From the NCBI RefSeq assembly GCF_002343915.1, contig NZ_NETK01000002.1, positions 124,001-188,000 on the forward strand: a DNA stretch of 64,000 nt. The letters run 5' to 3'. The first letter of the stretch is position 1, and the number at the start of each line of letters is the position of its first letter. The notes under the pieces were generated by a model, which saw nothing but the letters and a program-made list of their open reading frames with translations, was not told the origin of the DNA and did not search any database. Positions 49,029 through 56,325 of this stretch are shown here, piece after piece. Position numbers and translations under genes: made by a program. Source of the DNA: Nannocystis exedens. Lineage in GTDB: Bacteria > Myxococcota_A > Polyangia > Nannocystales > Nannocystaceae.

Positions 49029-50591
49029 ATGTCGGCCCCCAACACCCGACTCAGCGGACTCGGCGCGCTCTTCTTCGTCGGAACTCTCGGCGCCATCGCG
49101 TTCTACGTGCAGCGCCAGGAGGTCCCGGAGACGCACGACGTGGTTCGCACCGCGGCGACGGGGACGCAGGCGGCGCCGGAGGAAGCGCCGGTCGCCGCGC
49201 TGCCGTGGCAGGACCGACTCGACCTCGCGGCCGCGACGCCGGCTCCGCTGGGCCCCGATGCGCCGACGCCGGCCAAGGCGACGAAGACCGCGGACCCGGA
49301 CTTCCCGTCGCTCGCCACCGATCTGGCGCGCACGCGCCTGGTGCAGGAGCTGAGCGACGGCCACCGGATCCTTTACACGCTCGACCCGGTGCTGCAAGAC
49401 GCGGCGCTGCAGATCTTCCGCAACCGCGAGGTGCCGTACGCGGCCGCGGTGGTGCTCGACGTGCGCGACAACGCGGTGCTCGCGCTGGCCGGCCACTCGA
49501 GCATGGACCCCGAGGTCGACCCGCTCGAGATCGTGACGACGGCGTGGGCGCCGGCCGCGTCGACCTTCAAGCTGGTGACGGCCGCCTCGCTGCTGGCGAA
49601 CAAGCACGTCAACAGCAAGACGCGGGTGTGCTTCAGCGGCGGCCTCCACGGCATCACCGACGACCTGTTGCTCGACGACCCGCGCCGCGACGAGCGCTGC
49701 GACGACCTCGGCGGCGCCGTCGCCCACAGCCACAACGTCGTGATCGCCAAGCTCGCGCTCAAGCACCTCAGCGCCGACGCGCTGCAGGCGACCGTGCGCT
49801 CGTTCAAGTTCGACAGCGACATCCCGTTCGAATTCCCGGTCGAGCGCTCGCCGGCGCTGATCCCGGCCGACGCCAAGGAGCGGGCCAAGGTCGCGGCCGG
49901 GTTCTGGCACGTCGACATGAGCCCGCTGCACGGGGCGCTGCTCGCCAGCGTGTTCGCCCGCGACGGCGTGTACCAGGCGCCGCACGTGATCTCGCAGGTG
50001 CTCGGGCCCGACGGCACCGACCGCACGCCGGCGCTGCCGAAGACCGAGCGCGTGCTGTCGAAGGACGTCGCCGAGGCGGTCGGCGCGATGATGGTGCGCA
50101 CGACCACCGAGGGCACCGCGCGCGCGAGCTTCGTCGACCGCCAGGGCAACTCGTACATCTCCGAGGTGCAGGTCGCCGGCAAGACCGGCAGCCTGACCGG
50201 CAAGCGCGCCCCGGGCCTCAACTACAACTGGTTCGTCGGCTACGCGCCGGCCGAGCGCCCGGAGATCGCGTTCGCGGTGCTCCTCGCCAACGAGCCGAAG
50301 TGGCAGATCAAGGCCCACTACGCGGCCCGCCGCCTGGTCCAGATCTACCTGCAGCGGCGCGACGCGATCGCCGATCACCGCCTCGCCAAGCTGACGAAGA
50401 AGGGCGTCGAGCTGCCGGTCGAGGGCAAAAAGGCGGCGCCCGCCGCCAGCCCGAGCAAGCCCGCGCCGCCCGACGCCGTGGCCGCGCGCAAGGCCCCGGC
50501 CGCGCGCCCCGACCCCGACGCGCTGCCGCCGGTGCCCGGTCCTGTTGCAAGGCCGCAGGCCGCGAGCGGCAAGGCGCCGAGCGGCGTCTGA
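49029..50591 (+). CDS. Penicillin-binding protein, transpeptidase type
   Basis: 520 residues. The N-terminus is a membrane anchor (about 9-27) and an Ala/Pro-rich stretch, then a transpeptidase domain with S178-x-x-K181 (AASTFKLVT), S234-H-N236 (AHSHNVVIAKL) and K385-T-G (AGKTGSLTG). There is no glycosyltransferase domain and the dimerisation region is short. It is therefore a small class-B-like or carboxypeptidase-like PBP facing the periplasm. The last 80 residues are an Ala/Pro/Lys-rich tail. The stop region is part of a 70-bp tandem repeat that continues downstream. Confidence 0.88.
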   Translation: MSAPNTRLSGLGALFFVGTLGAIAFYVQRQEVPETHDVVRTAATGTQAAPEEAPVAALPWQDRLDLAAATPAPLGPDAPTPAKATKTADPDFPSLATDLARTRLVQELSDGHRILYTLDPVLQDAALQIFRNREVPYAAAVVLDVRDNAVLALAGHSSMDPEVDPLEIVTTAWAPAASTFKLVTAASLLANKHVNSKTRVCFSGGLHGITDDLLLDDPRRDERCDDLGGAVAHSHNVVIAKLALKHLSADALQATVRSFKFDSDIPFEFPVERSPALIPADAKERAKVAAGFWHVDMSPLHGALLASVFARDGVYQAPHVISQVLGPDGTDRTPALPKTERVLSKDVAEAVGAMMVRTTTEGTARASFVDRQGNSYISEVQVAGKTGSLTGKRAPGLNYNWFVGYAPAERPEIAFAVLLANEPKWQIKAHYAARRLVQIYLQRRDAIADHRLAKLTKKGVELPVEGKKAAPAASPSKPAPPDAVAARKAPAARPDPDALPPVPGPVARPQAASGKAPSGV

Positions 50592-50821
50592 GCGCGCGCC
50601 CGTACGCGCCACGGCGAAACTGAGGCGGCCTGTCGGTCGCGCCCGCGGCGGCGCCGCCCAGCTCGGATTGCGCGCCGTGGGCGACGAGGCCGACGCCTGT
50701 CGTCCGCGCCGGCGAAGGTGCGGCGTCCGACCGCGCGCGCCCGTACGCGTCGGCGACGAGCCGAGGGGCCTCTCGCTGGCGAAGGCGACGAGCGACGTCC
50801 GACCGCGCGCGCCCGTACGCG
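50568..50821 (+). repeat. Tandem copies of the 3' end of the PBP gene, about 70-bp unit
   Basis: The gene end and stop (50568-50608) recur at about 50709-50749 and 50779-50821. All contain CGNCGTCYGASCGCGCGC and GCGCCCGTACGCG. The spacing (about 71 and 139 bp) suggests a further, more decayed copy between the first two. Only the first is coding. Confidence 0.8.
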
Positions 50822-50858
50822 CTTGCGCCCGGACCGGCCGGGCGGCAAAGATGGCGCC

Positions 50859-52088
50859 GTGCGAGCCAGCGCCGCAGCCGTCCTCCGCGCCACTCGCACG
50901 TGTCTTTCGGGTCATGTCCGATGGGCCCTGTCTCTCGGGCTAGGTCTGTCGATCTGTCTCTCGGGACAGCCGGCGATCGCGGCCCCGGCCGCGCCGGCGA
51001 CCGAGGCGCGGGCGGCGTTCGAGGCCGGCGCGAAGGCGTACGCCGCCGGCGACTACGCCAAGGCGCTGGCGGAGTTCGAGCGGGCGATGGCGCTGCGGCC
51101 GTCGTCGAAGATCCACTACAACATCGGCGTGTGTCGCCAGCAGCTGATGCTCGCCGCCCGCGAGCGCGGCGACGTCGAGGCCGAGTCGCTGCACGCGGCC
51201 GCGGCCGTCGAGGCGTACAAGGCCTACCTCCGCGAGCTGCCGGACGCGGAGGACCGCGTCGAGGTGGAGGCGACGATCCGCGATCTCGGCGGGACGCCGC
51301 AATTTCAGCTCAAACCGATCCCGTTCCCGCGGGCCGAGGGGACACCTGTCGGACGCGAAGATGCGGCGACGTCACCCGCACCTGTCCCTGCGCCGCCGCC
51401 GGGGTCTGTCCCCGATCCTGCGCCCGTGGCTCCGCCGCCGCCGGGGGCGGACGCGCGCGACTCGACGTCGCCGCCGCCGTCGCTACCGGCCGAGGTCACG
51501 CCGCGGTTCCGCGGTCGCGTGGGTGTGACCTTCGGACTTAACGGGCAGCCGCAAGTCGGCACGTCGCGGCTCGACGGCGCGGTGCAGGGCTTCGCGATGG
51601 CGCGGCTCGGCGGCTTCGTCGGCGCGCGCCGTCGGGTCTACATCGGCGGCGCCGGACTGCTCGCGGGCGCCGGCGTCACCGCGAGCGACAAGCTCGCCCT
51701 GCAGATGCAAGCGGTGCTGCTCGACCTCGAGTACGGACATCCGGTCGGTCGCGCGCGGCGAGTCGAAGTCGTCGCCGGCGGCTTCCTCGTCGGCGCGCGC
51801 GAGACTCTGCGGATCCGCGCCGAACCCCAACGCCCGGTCTGTGTGGCGCATTCCAGCGGCGCGCTCGTCAGTCAGCGGGGCGGGGCGGGCGCGGGTGGAC
51901 GGGTCGGTCTCCACGTGCTACTTGGAGCGCGCAAAAACCACGAGATCGGCGTGCGACTCTCCACCGCAATCCTCGGCTTCGGACAGGGCACGGCGGCCGC
52001 CGGCTGCGAGCCGTCGTTCTCTCAGCTCGATGTCCCGAGAGCCAGGTGGCTCGTCCTCGTCGACTCGGGGTACTCGTTCCGATTCTAG
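50859..52088 (+). CDS. TPR protein with a C-terminal beta-barrel-like domain; signal peptide encoded by 14-bp repeats
   Basis: The GTG at 50859 gives 409 residues. The signal peptide (SLGLGLSICLSG, cleavage near AIAAPA) is encoded by 14-bp repeat units. Residues 50-140 form TPR-like helices (FEAGAKAYAAGDYAKALAEFERAMALRP). A Pro/Ala-rich linker with two more repeat-like CTGTCCC cores follows (to about 215). A beta-rich domain with alternating Gly/aromatic strands ends YSFRF (terminal Phe). It is probably an exported envelope protein. This architecture is common in myxobacterial outer-membrane or periplasmic proteins of unknown function. Confidence 0.78.
   Translation: MRASAAAVLRATRTCLSGHVRWALSLGLGLSICLSGQPAIAAPAAPATEARAAFEAGAKAYAAGDYAKALAEFERAMALRPSSKIHYNIGVCRQQLMLAARERGDVEAESLHAAAAVEAYKAYLRELPDAEDRVEVEATIRDLGGTPQFQLKPIPFPRAEGTPVGREDAATSPAPVPAPPPGSVPDPAPVAPPPPGADARDSTSPPPSLPAEVTPRFRGRVGVTFGLNGQPQVGTSRLDGAVQGFAMARLGGFVGARRRVYIGGAGLLAGAGVTASDKLALQMQAVLLDLEYGHPVGRARRVEVVAGGFLVGARETLRIRAEPQRPVCVAHSSGALVSQRGGAGAGGRVGLHVLLGARKNHEIGVRLSTAILGFGQGTAAAGCEPSFSQLDVPRARWLVLVDSGYSFRF
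50899..50968. repeat. 14-bp units forming a signal peptide
   Basis: Units start at 50899 (CGTGTCTTTCGGGT), 50913 (CATGTCCGATGGGC), 50927 (CCTGTCTCTCGGGC), 50941 (TAGGTCTGTCGATC) and 50955. Spacing is 14 bp with a small shift at the end. The frame encodes Leu/Ser/Gly-rich sequence that serves as the hydrophobic core of the export signal. Confidence 0.75.
52029..52056. repeat. Two 14-bp units near the 3' end of the TPR gene
   Basis: GATGTCCCGAGAGC (52029) and CAGGTGGCTCGTCC (52043) are translated in the last barrel strands. The stop follows 30 bp later. Confidence 0.55.
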
Positions 52089-52139
52089 GTCGAACATGGT
52101 GAACACACCGCGACGGCGTGGCGCCCGGAGGCGGCACGC

Positions 52140-53579
52140 ATGACCGCCTCCGACGCCGGACAGTTCTACCGCTGGCTCGAAGAGGCCGTGCCGCGAGCGG
52201 GCAGTCAGCGCTCGCTCGACAGTCAAGACACGACGCTCAGCCGCCGCGGGCTCATCATCCGCGCCGACAAGCGGGCCCGCGAGCTGGCCGGCCTCAAGGT
52301 CGGGGCCGGCGACGTGGTCGCGCTCAGCATGGGCAACGTGGCCGAGTTCGTGATCCTGCTGCTCGCGGTGAGCAAGCTCGGGGCGATCGCGATGCCGGTC
52401 GATCCGGCCAACGGCGACCGCAGCCTGCTGGCGGCCGCGCGCCGGATCCCGATCCGCGCCGTGCTCCGGCGCCCGCGCGGGCTCGAGAACTCGCCGCTCG
52501 AGTACCCCGAGGGCTACACGCTGCACTCGCGCCGCAAGCTCAGCGGCTCGCTGCTCGAGGTCGACGTGCTCGAGCCGCCGACCGACCTGCGCGAGGTGGT
52601 GCCCGGGGACACCGAGTTCATCCTCGAGGCGGTCAGCCCCAACGGGGCGGTCCACGACATCTTCCGCAGCGGCGCGCACCTGCGCTGGATCGGCGAGACC
52701 GCCGCGGCGCGGCTCGAGCTCGGGGCGGGCACCCACCTCGCATGCTCGCAGGCGTTCACCAGCCCGCGCTTCTTCGACGCGGTGGTGCTCGGCTGGCTGG
52801 CCTCCGAGGCGCGGCTGGCGATGGCCGACAACCCCACGCTCGAGTCGGTGCTGCCGCCGCTCGGCACCTACGAGCGGCTGGTCGTGGTCGACCTGCTCTA
52901 CTCGTTGCAACGCACCGCCCGCGCGCTCAAGGCCGCGGGGGCCGAGCGCGAGCTGCTGGCCGTGATCCCGCAGGCCACGATCGCGACCTCGCACGGCAAG
53001 CTGCTCAAGCAGGTGTTCGGCGCGCCGCCGGTGCAGCTGCTGTGCCTCGAGGAGATCGGGATCCTCGGCACCCGCGTCATGGCCCGCGGCGAGCGCTTCG
53101 AGCCGTCGCCCGGCGTCGAGCTGCGGCCCGGCAAGGCCAGCGACGGCGGCCACGAGGTGCTGGCGCGCTCGCCTCACCCGGTGCGCACGCGCCCGCTGCT
53201 GGCGGCCGGCGAGCCCGGCGGCCCGGTCGCCGGCGAGACGGCGTGGATCCACACCGGCTACGCCGGCCACTTCAACTCGGTCGGCTCGCTCGGCGAGGTA
53301 CCTGGCCGAACGGACAGCCTCGTCAACCTCGAGGGCCGTCGCGCCAGCCTGCGCAGCATCGAGGCCGCGATGCGCAAGCACCGGCGGATCACCGAGGCCG
53401 AGGCCGAGGTCGAGTACGACGTCGACGGCAACCCCTTCGTCCACCTGCGCTACCGCGCGACCGGCTCGACCGCCCTCGACGACCTCGAGGAGTTCATGGT
53501 CGCCGAGCTGCCGCCGTACCTGGTCCCGCGCCAGCACACCCGCCTCGACCCGCCGCCGCCCGACGCCGACGACGATTGA
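52140..53579 (+). CDS. ANL-superfamily (AMP-binding) homologue lacking catalytic motifs
   Basis: 479 residues. It starts with an acyl-CoA synthetase-like N-terminus (VVALSMGNVAEFVILLLAVSKLGAIAMPVDP). It ends with the ANL C-terminal subdomain pattern (HTGYAGHF, GRTDSLVNLEGRRASLRSIEAAM). The phosphate-binding loop (S/T-S/T-G-S/T-T-G-x-P-K) is not recognisable, and the C-terminal catalytic Lys motif is absent (the protein ends in a run of Pro and Asp). It is probably a non-catalytic relative, or one with altered chemistry. It is cytosolic and follows the TPR gene by 51 bp. Confidence 0.75.
   Translation: MTASDAGQFYRWLEEAVPRAGSQRSLDSQDTTLSRRGLIIRADKRARELAGLKVGAGDVVALSMGNVAEFVILLLAVSKLGAIAMPVDPANGDRSLLAAARRIPIRAVLRRPRGLENSPLEYPEGYTLHSRRKLSGSLLEVDVLEPPTDLREVVPGDTEFILEAVSPNGAVHDIFRSGAHLRWIGETAAARLELGAGTHLACSQAFTSPRFFDAVVLGWLASEARLAMADNPTLESVLPPLGTYERLVVVDLLYSLQRTARALKAAGAERELLAVIPQATIATSHGKLLKQVFGAPPVQLLCLEEIGILGTRVMARGERFEPSPGVELRPGKASDGGHEVLARSPHPVRTRPLLAAGEPGGPVAGETAWIHTGYAGHFNSVGSLGEVPGRTDSLVNLEGRRASLRSIEAAMRKHRRITEAEAEVEYDVDGNPFVHLRYRATGSTALDDLEEFMVAELPPYLVPRQHTRLDPPPPDADDD
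53301..53322. repeat. 14-bp unit inside the ANL homologue
   Basis: CCTGGCCGAACGGA (53301) followed by CAGCCTCG is translated beside the GRTD loop of the C-terminal subdomain. A single unit only. Confidence 0.45.
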
Positions 53580-53687
53580 GGCCGCGTGCCGGCCGCGACG
53601 GCTCACGGCCTCGCCGTTCGTGGCTCATCGGGCCGCGGCGAGCGACCGGCCCCGCCGATGGTTCATCCGCGGGGGACGAGCGAAGGA

Positions 53688-53737
53688 CATGTCCGAGGAG
53701 ACAGCTCGGCCTGTCCGCCGGGACAGGTCCCGGCCCG
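53688..53737. repeat. 14-bp array between convergent genes
   Basis: Units lie at 53688 (CATGTCCGAGGAGA), 53710 (CCTGTCCGCCGGGA) and 53724 (CAGGTCCCGGCCCG), with an 8-bp filler after the first. It sits between the ANL gene and the glutathione peroxidase stop. Confidence 0.8.
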
Positions 53738-53771
53738 CCCTGCGACGAGCCGCGCGGCTCGCCCCTCCGAA

Positions 53772-54404
53772 TCAGCCGGCCGCCGGCAGGACCTTCTCGA
53801 TCGCCGCCGTCACCTCGGGCGCGAGCGGGTCGACCGGGGACTCGAAGCGGGCGACCACGTGGCCCTTCGGGTCGATGAGGAACTTGGTGAAGTTCCACTT
53901 GACCTCGCCGCGGATCCCCTCGGGCGTCTCTTCGGTCAGGGTCTTGTAGATCGGCGCGATCTCGGGGCCCTTCGCGTGGACCTTGTTCATCATCGGGAAG
54001 TCGACGGCGAACTTGCTGGCGACGAAGTTTTTGATCTGGGCCGCGTCGCCCGGCTCCTGGCCGCCGAAGTCGTTCGAGGGGAAGCCGAGCACGACCAGGC
54101 CGCGGTCCTTGTAGCGGCCGTAGAGCTCCTGCAGCTTGGCGTACTGGGGGGTGAAGCCGCATTCGGAGGCGGTGTTGACGAGCAGGATCGCCTTGCCGCG
54201 GAGGTCGCCGAGCTTCTGCTGGCCGCCGTCGAGCGTCTCGACGGTGTGGTCGATGACGGGGCCCTCGGCGGCGGCGACCGGGCTCGGCTTCGAATCGGCC
54301 GGGGCGGCCTTGGCGACCTCGGGTTGGGCGGGCTTCGCGGGGGTGGAGGAGGACGAGTCGCAGGCGACGGCGACCAGGGCGAGGAGCGCGAGCGAGCGGA
54401 GCAT
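53772..54404 (-). CDS. Glutathione peroxidase-like lipoprotein
   Basis: The ATG at 54404 (54416 also possible) gives 210 residues. Signal MLRSLALLALVAVAC has the lipid Cys at 15. The GPx domain (about 50-210) has the peroxidatic Cys82 in NTASECGFTPQY, the FPSNDFGGQEPG motif and the Trp-Asn pair in VKWNFTKFLID. A second, resolving Cys is not obvious. A membrane-anchored, periplasm-facing peroxidase is predicted, probably using thioredoxin rather than glutathione as in most bacterial members. It is divergent from the HD gene, 40 bp apart. Confidence 0.9.
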   Translation of the reverse strand: MLRSLALLALVAVACDSSSSTPAKPAQPEVAKAAPADSKPSPVAAAEGPVIDHTVETLDGGQQKLGDLRGKAILLVNTASECGFTPQYAKLQELYGRYKDRGLVVLGFPSNDFGGQEPGDAAQIKNFVASKFAVDFPMMNKVHAKGPEIAPIYKTLTEETPEGIRGEVKWNFTKFLIDPKGHVVARFESPVDPLAPEVTAAIEKVLPAAG

Positions 54405-54444
54405 GGGCGGCAGCATAGCGGAGCCGTGCGCTAAAGTGACGGGC

Positions 54445-55062
54445 ATGGCAGCCGACCGTCCACTGCTGGCGCGGGCGCTCGAGTTCGCGGCGGTCGCCCA
54501 CGGCGACCAGACGCGCAAGGGCACCACGATCCCGTACGTCAGCCATCTCCTGCAGGTCAGCGGGCTCGTCCTTGAATGGGGCGGCGACCTCGAGCAGGCC
54601 GCCGCGGCGCTGCTGCACGACGTCGTCGAGGACACGCCGGTGAGCCTCGACGAGGTGACTGCCGCGTTCGGTCCCGGGGTCGGCGGCATCGTCGCCGACT
54701 GCACCGACACCTACGCGGACGACACGCCGGGCAACAAGCGGCCGTGGCTGGTCCGCAAGCGCGCGTACCTCGAGCGGCTGCGGATCATCCAGCCGCGCAG
54801 CGCCCTGGTGATCGCCTGCGACAAGCTGCACAACACCTCGACGCTGCTCGTCGACCTCGAGCTCCACGGGGTCGCGACCCTCGCGCGCTTCAACGCGCCG
54901 GCGCCGAAGCAGCTGTGGTATTTCCGCGCGGTCGCGGCGGCGCTGGAGGGGCGCGTGCCCGAGGGGCTGCAGGCCAGGCTGAGCGAGCACGCCGAGCGGT
55001 TCGCGGCGCTCACCGGCGCGGTCGAGTGGCGCGAAGACGAGGGGGAGCGGCGGGAGGCATGA
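54445..55062 (+). CDS. HD-domain hydrolase, RelA/SpoT hydrolase-like
   Basis: 205 residues from ATG 54445. The HD metal-binding set is present: RKGTTIPYVSHLLQV (His34), LLHDVVEDTP (His58, Asp59) and ACDKLHN with a late Asp. This matches the small (p)ppGpp/phosphohydrolase class of SpoT-like HD proteins (mesh-type) rather than HD-GYP. It is cytosolic. A role in degrading alarmones or other nucleotide signals is inference. The stop codon is inside the first unit of a repeat array. Confidence 0.9.
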   Translation: MAADRPLLARALEFAAVAHGDQTRKGTTIPYVSHLLQVSGLVLEWGGDLEQAAAALLHDVVEDTPVSLDEVTAAFGPGVGGIVADCTDTYADDTPGNKRPWLVRKRAYLERLRIIQPRSALVIACDKLHNTSTLLVDLELHGVATLARFNAPAPKQLWYFRAVAAALEGRVPEGLQARLSEHAERFAALTGAVEWREDEGERREA

Positions 55063-55141
55063 GCGAACGGACATGTCGCCATGCACATGTCCGGTCACGC
55101 ATGCTCATGCGGGCATGTTCAAGCGAGCATGTCCCCAAGAC
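55058..55141. repeat. 14-bp-period array, six units
   Basis: Units start at 55058, 55072, 55086, 55100, 55114 and 55128, all with CATG at positions 1-4. It begins within the last codons of the HD gene (stop 55060-55062) and lies in the convergent gap before the DUF4388 gene stop (55175). Confidence 0.92.
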
Positions 55142-55174
55142 CGCACTGCCGCAGAGGCGGCTCGCGCCGGCCGT

Positions 55175-55999
55175 TCACCGCTGGAACGCGAGCGCCGGCA
55201 CGCCGCCGAGCTCGAGCTGCAGGTGCCCGAGCAGGCGCAGCGTGTAGAGCAGGGCCAGCAGCTCGTGCTCGTCGACGTCGAAGTCGTCGAGCAGCTCGGC
55301 GAGCGAGCGCGAGCCGTCGAGCCGCGCCAGCCAGGCCGACTCGCTCGGCTCGAGCATGAGCGTGGCGGTCAGCTCGGCGCGCCCGTCGTCGGTGCGGTGC
55401 TCGTAGGCGAGGCGCGGCAGCTGGTGATGATCGCCGATCGCGTCCCACAGGCGGCGCAGCGGGATCCGGTGCCGGGCCGCGCTCATGAGGATGGCGGCGG
55501 TCGAGCGGTCGAGGACGATCCGGTCGGCGCAGGGCCCGGGCTCGAACTGCCAGCTGCCCTCGTTCCACGAGAACATCGACTCGATCATGCGCAGGATCTG
55601 CTCGCCGAGCGCCTCGTTGAGCTCGCGCTCGCGGATCAGGCCGTTCTCGAGCAGGACCTCGCCGATCCGCTTGCCGCTCGAGCGCGCCAGCAGGTCCTGG
55701 GCCTGGTCGTACTGCGCCCGCGTCAGCAGGCCGCGGGCCAGGAGGCGGTCGGTGAGGCGGTCGCCGGCCTCGTTGCTGCGGGCGAACACCGGCCCCCCGG
55801 CGACCATCCACAGGGTCTTCTCGAGCGCGCCCTTGCGCAGGCGCAGGCAGCCGGTGCGGCCCTCGCTGTGGAACTGCCACAGCAGCTCGGGCAGCGGGAA
55901 GTCGCGCAGGCGGCCGCTCTCGGGCCGGGCTTCGGCGCTCCCATCGGACGGTCGGGCAGGGGAAGCAGACTCTGCGCGGCTCGGATCGTGGGTATCCAT
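55175..55999 (-). CDS. DUF4388 (PATAN-type) domain protein
   Basis: The ATG at 55999 gives 274 residues. After an acidic, disordered 25-residue start, the DUF4388 domain (about 28-130) reads RDFPLPELLWQFHSEGRTGCLRL and KTLWMVAGGPVFARSN, and is followed by helical DRLLARGLLTRAQYDQA and GKRIGEVLLENGLI segments. A second helical module ends with ELLALLYTLRLLGHLQL. In myxobacteria such proteins occur with regulatory and Ser/Thr kinase networks. The precise function is unknown. It is soluble. Confidence 0.85.
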   Translation of the reverse strand: MDTHDPSRAESASPARPSDGSAEARPESGRLRDFPLPELLWQFHSEGRTGCLRLRKGALEKTLWMVAGGPVFARSNEAGDRLTDRLLARGLLTRAQYDQAQDLLARSSGKRIGEVLLENGLIRERELNEALGEQILRMIESMFSWNEGSWQFEPGPCADRIVLDRSTAAILMSAARHRIPLRRLWDAIGDHHQLPRLAYEHRTDDGRAELTATLMLEPSESAWLARLDGSRSLAELLDDFDVDEHELLALLYTLRLLGHLQLELGGVPALAFQR

Positions 56000-56189
56000 G
56001 TCTCGGCTTCGTCCGTCTGCGCCTGAGGCGCGTACGCCACCAGGATAGACCACAACCCCGCCGTGCGTGGCGGCGGGGGCGGCAAGCTTCGCCGCGCGGG
56101 CAGGTGTGAGGCCGTGTGCGGGCGCGCACGTGAGACAGTGCGGGGTCCGCGAAGCCAGCGTCGGGGGGCGACCGCGAGTCAGCCGATGG

Positions 56190-56245
56190 CCTGTCTGAAA
56201 GAACAGGTTCCATGCGCTATGTCCGAAAGGACAACCACGGCCCCG
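56190..56245. repeat. 14-bp array in a divergent region
   Basis: Units start at 56190 (CCTGTCTGAAAGAA), 56204 (CAGGTTCCATGCGC), 56218 (TATGTCCGAAAGGA) and 56232 (CAACCACG). It lies between the starts of the DUF4388 gene and the beta-helix lipoprotein. No gene is seen in the rest of this 326-bp spacer. Confidence 0.8.
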
Positions 56246-56325
56246 CGCCCGGGCGCCCCGGCCGCGGACGCGCGAGTGCAGGCGACCTTGCTGGCGCGCG
56301 CGCGGCCGGGTTAAAACCGCCGGCC

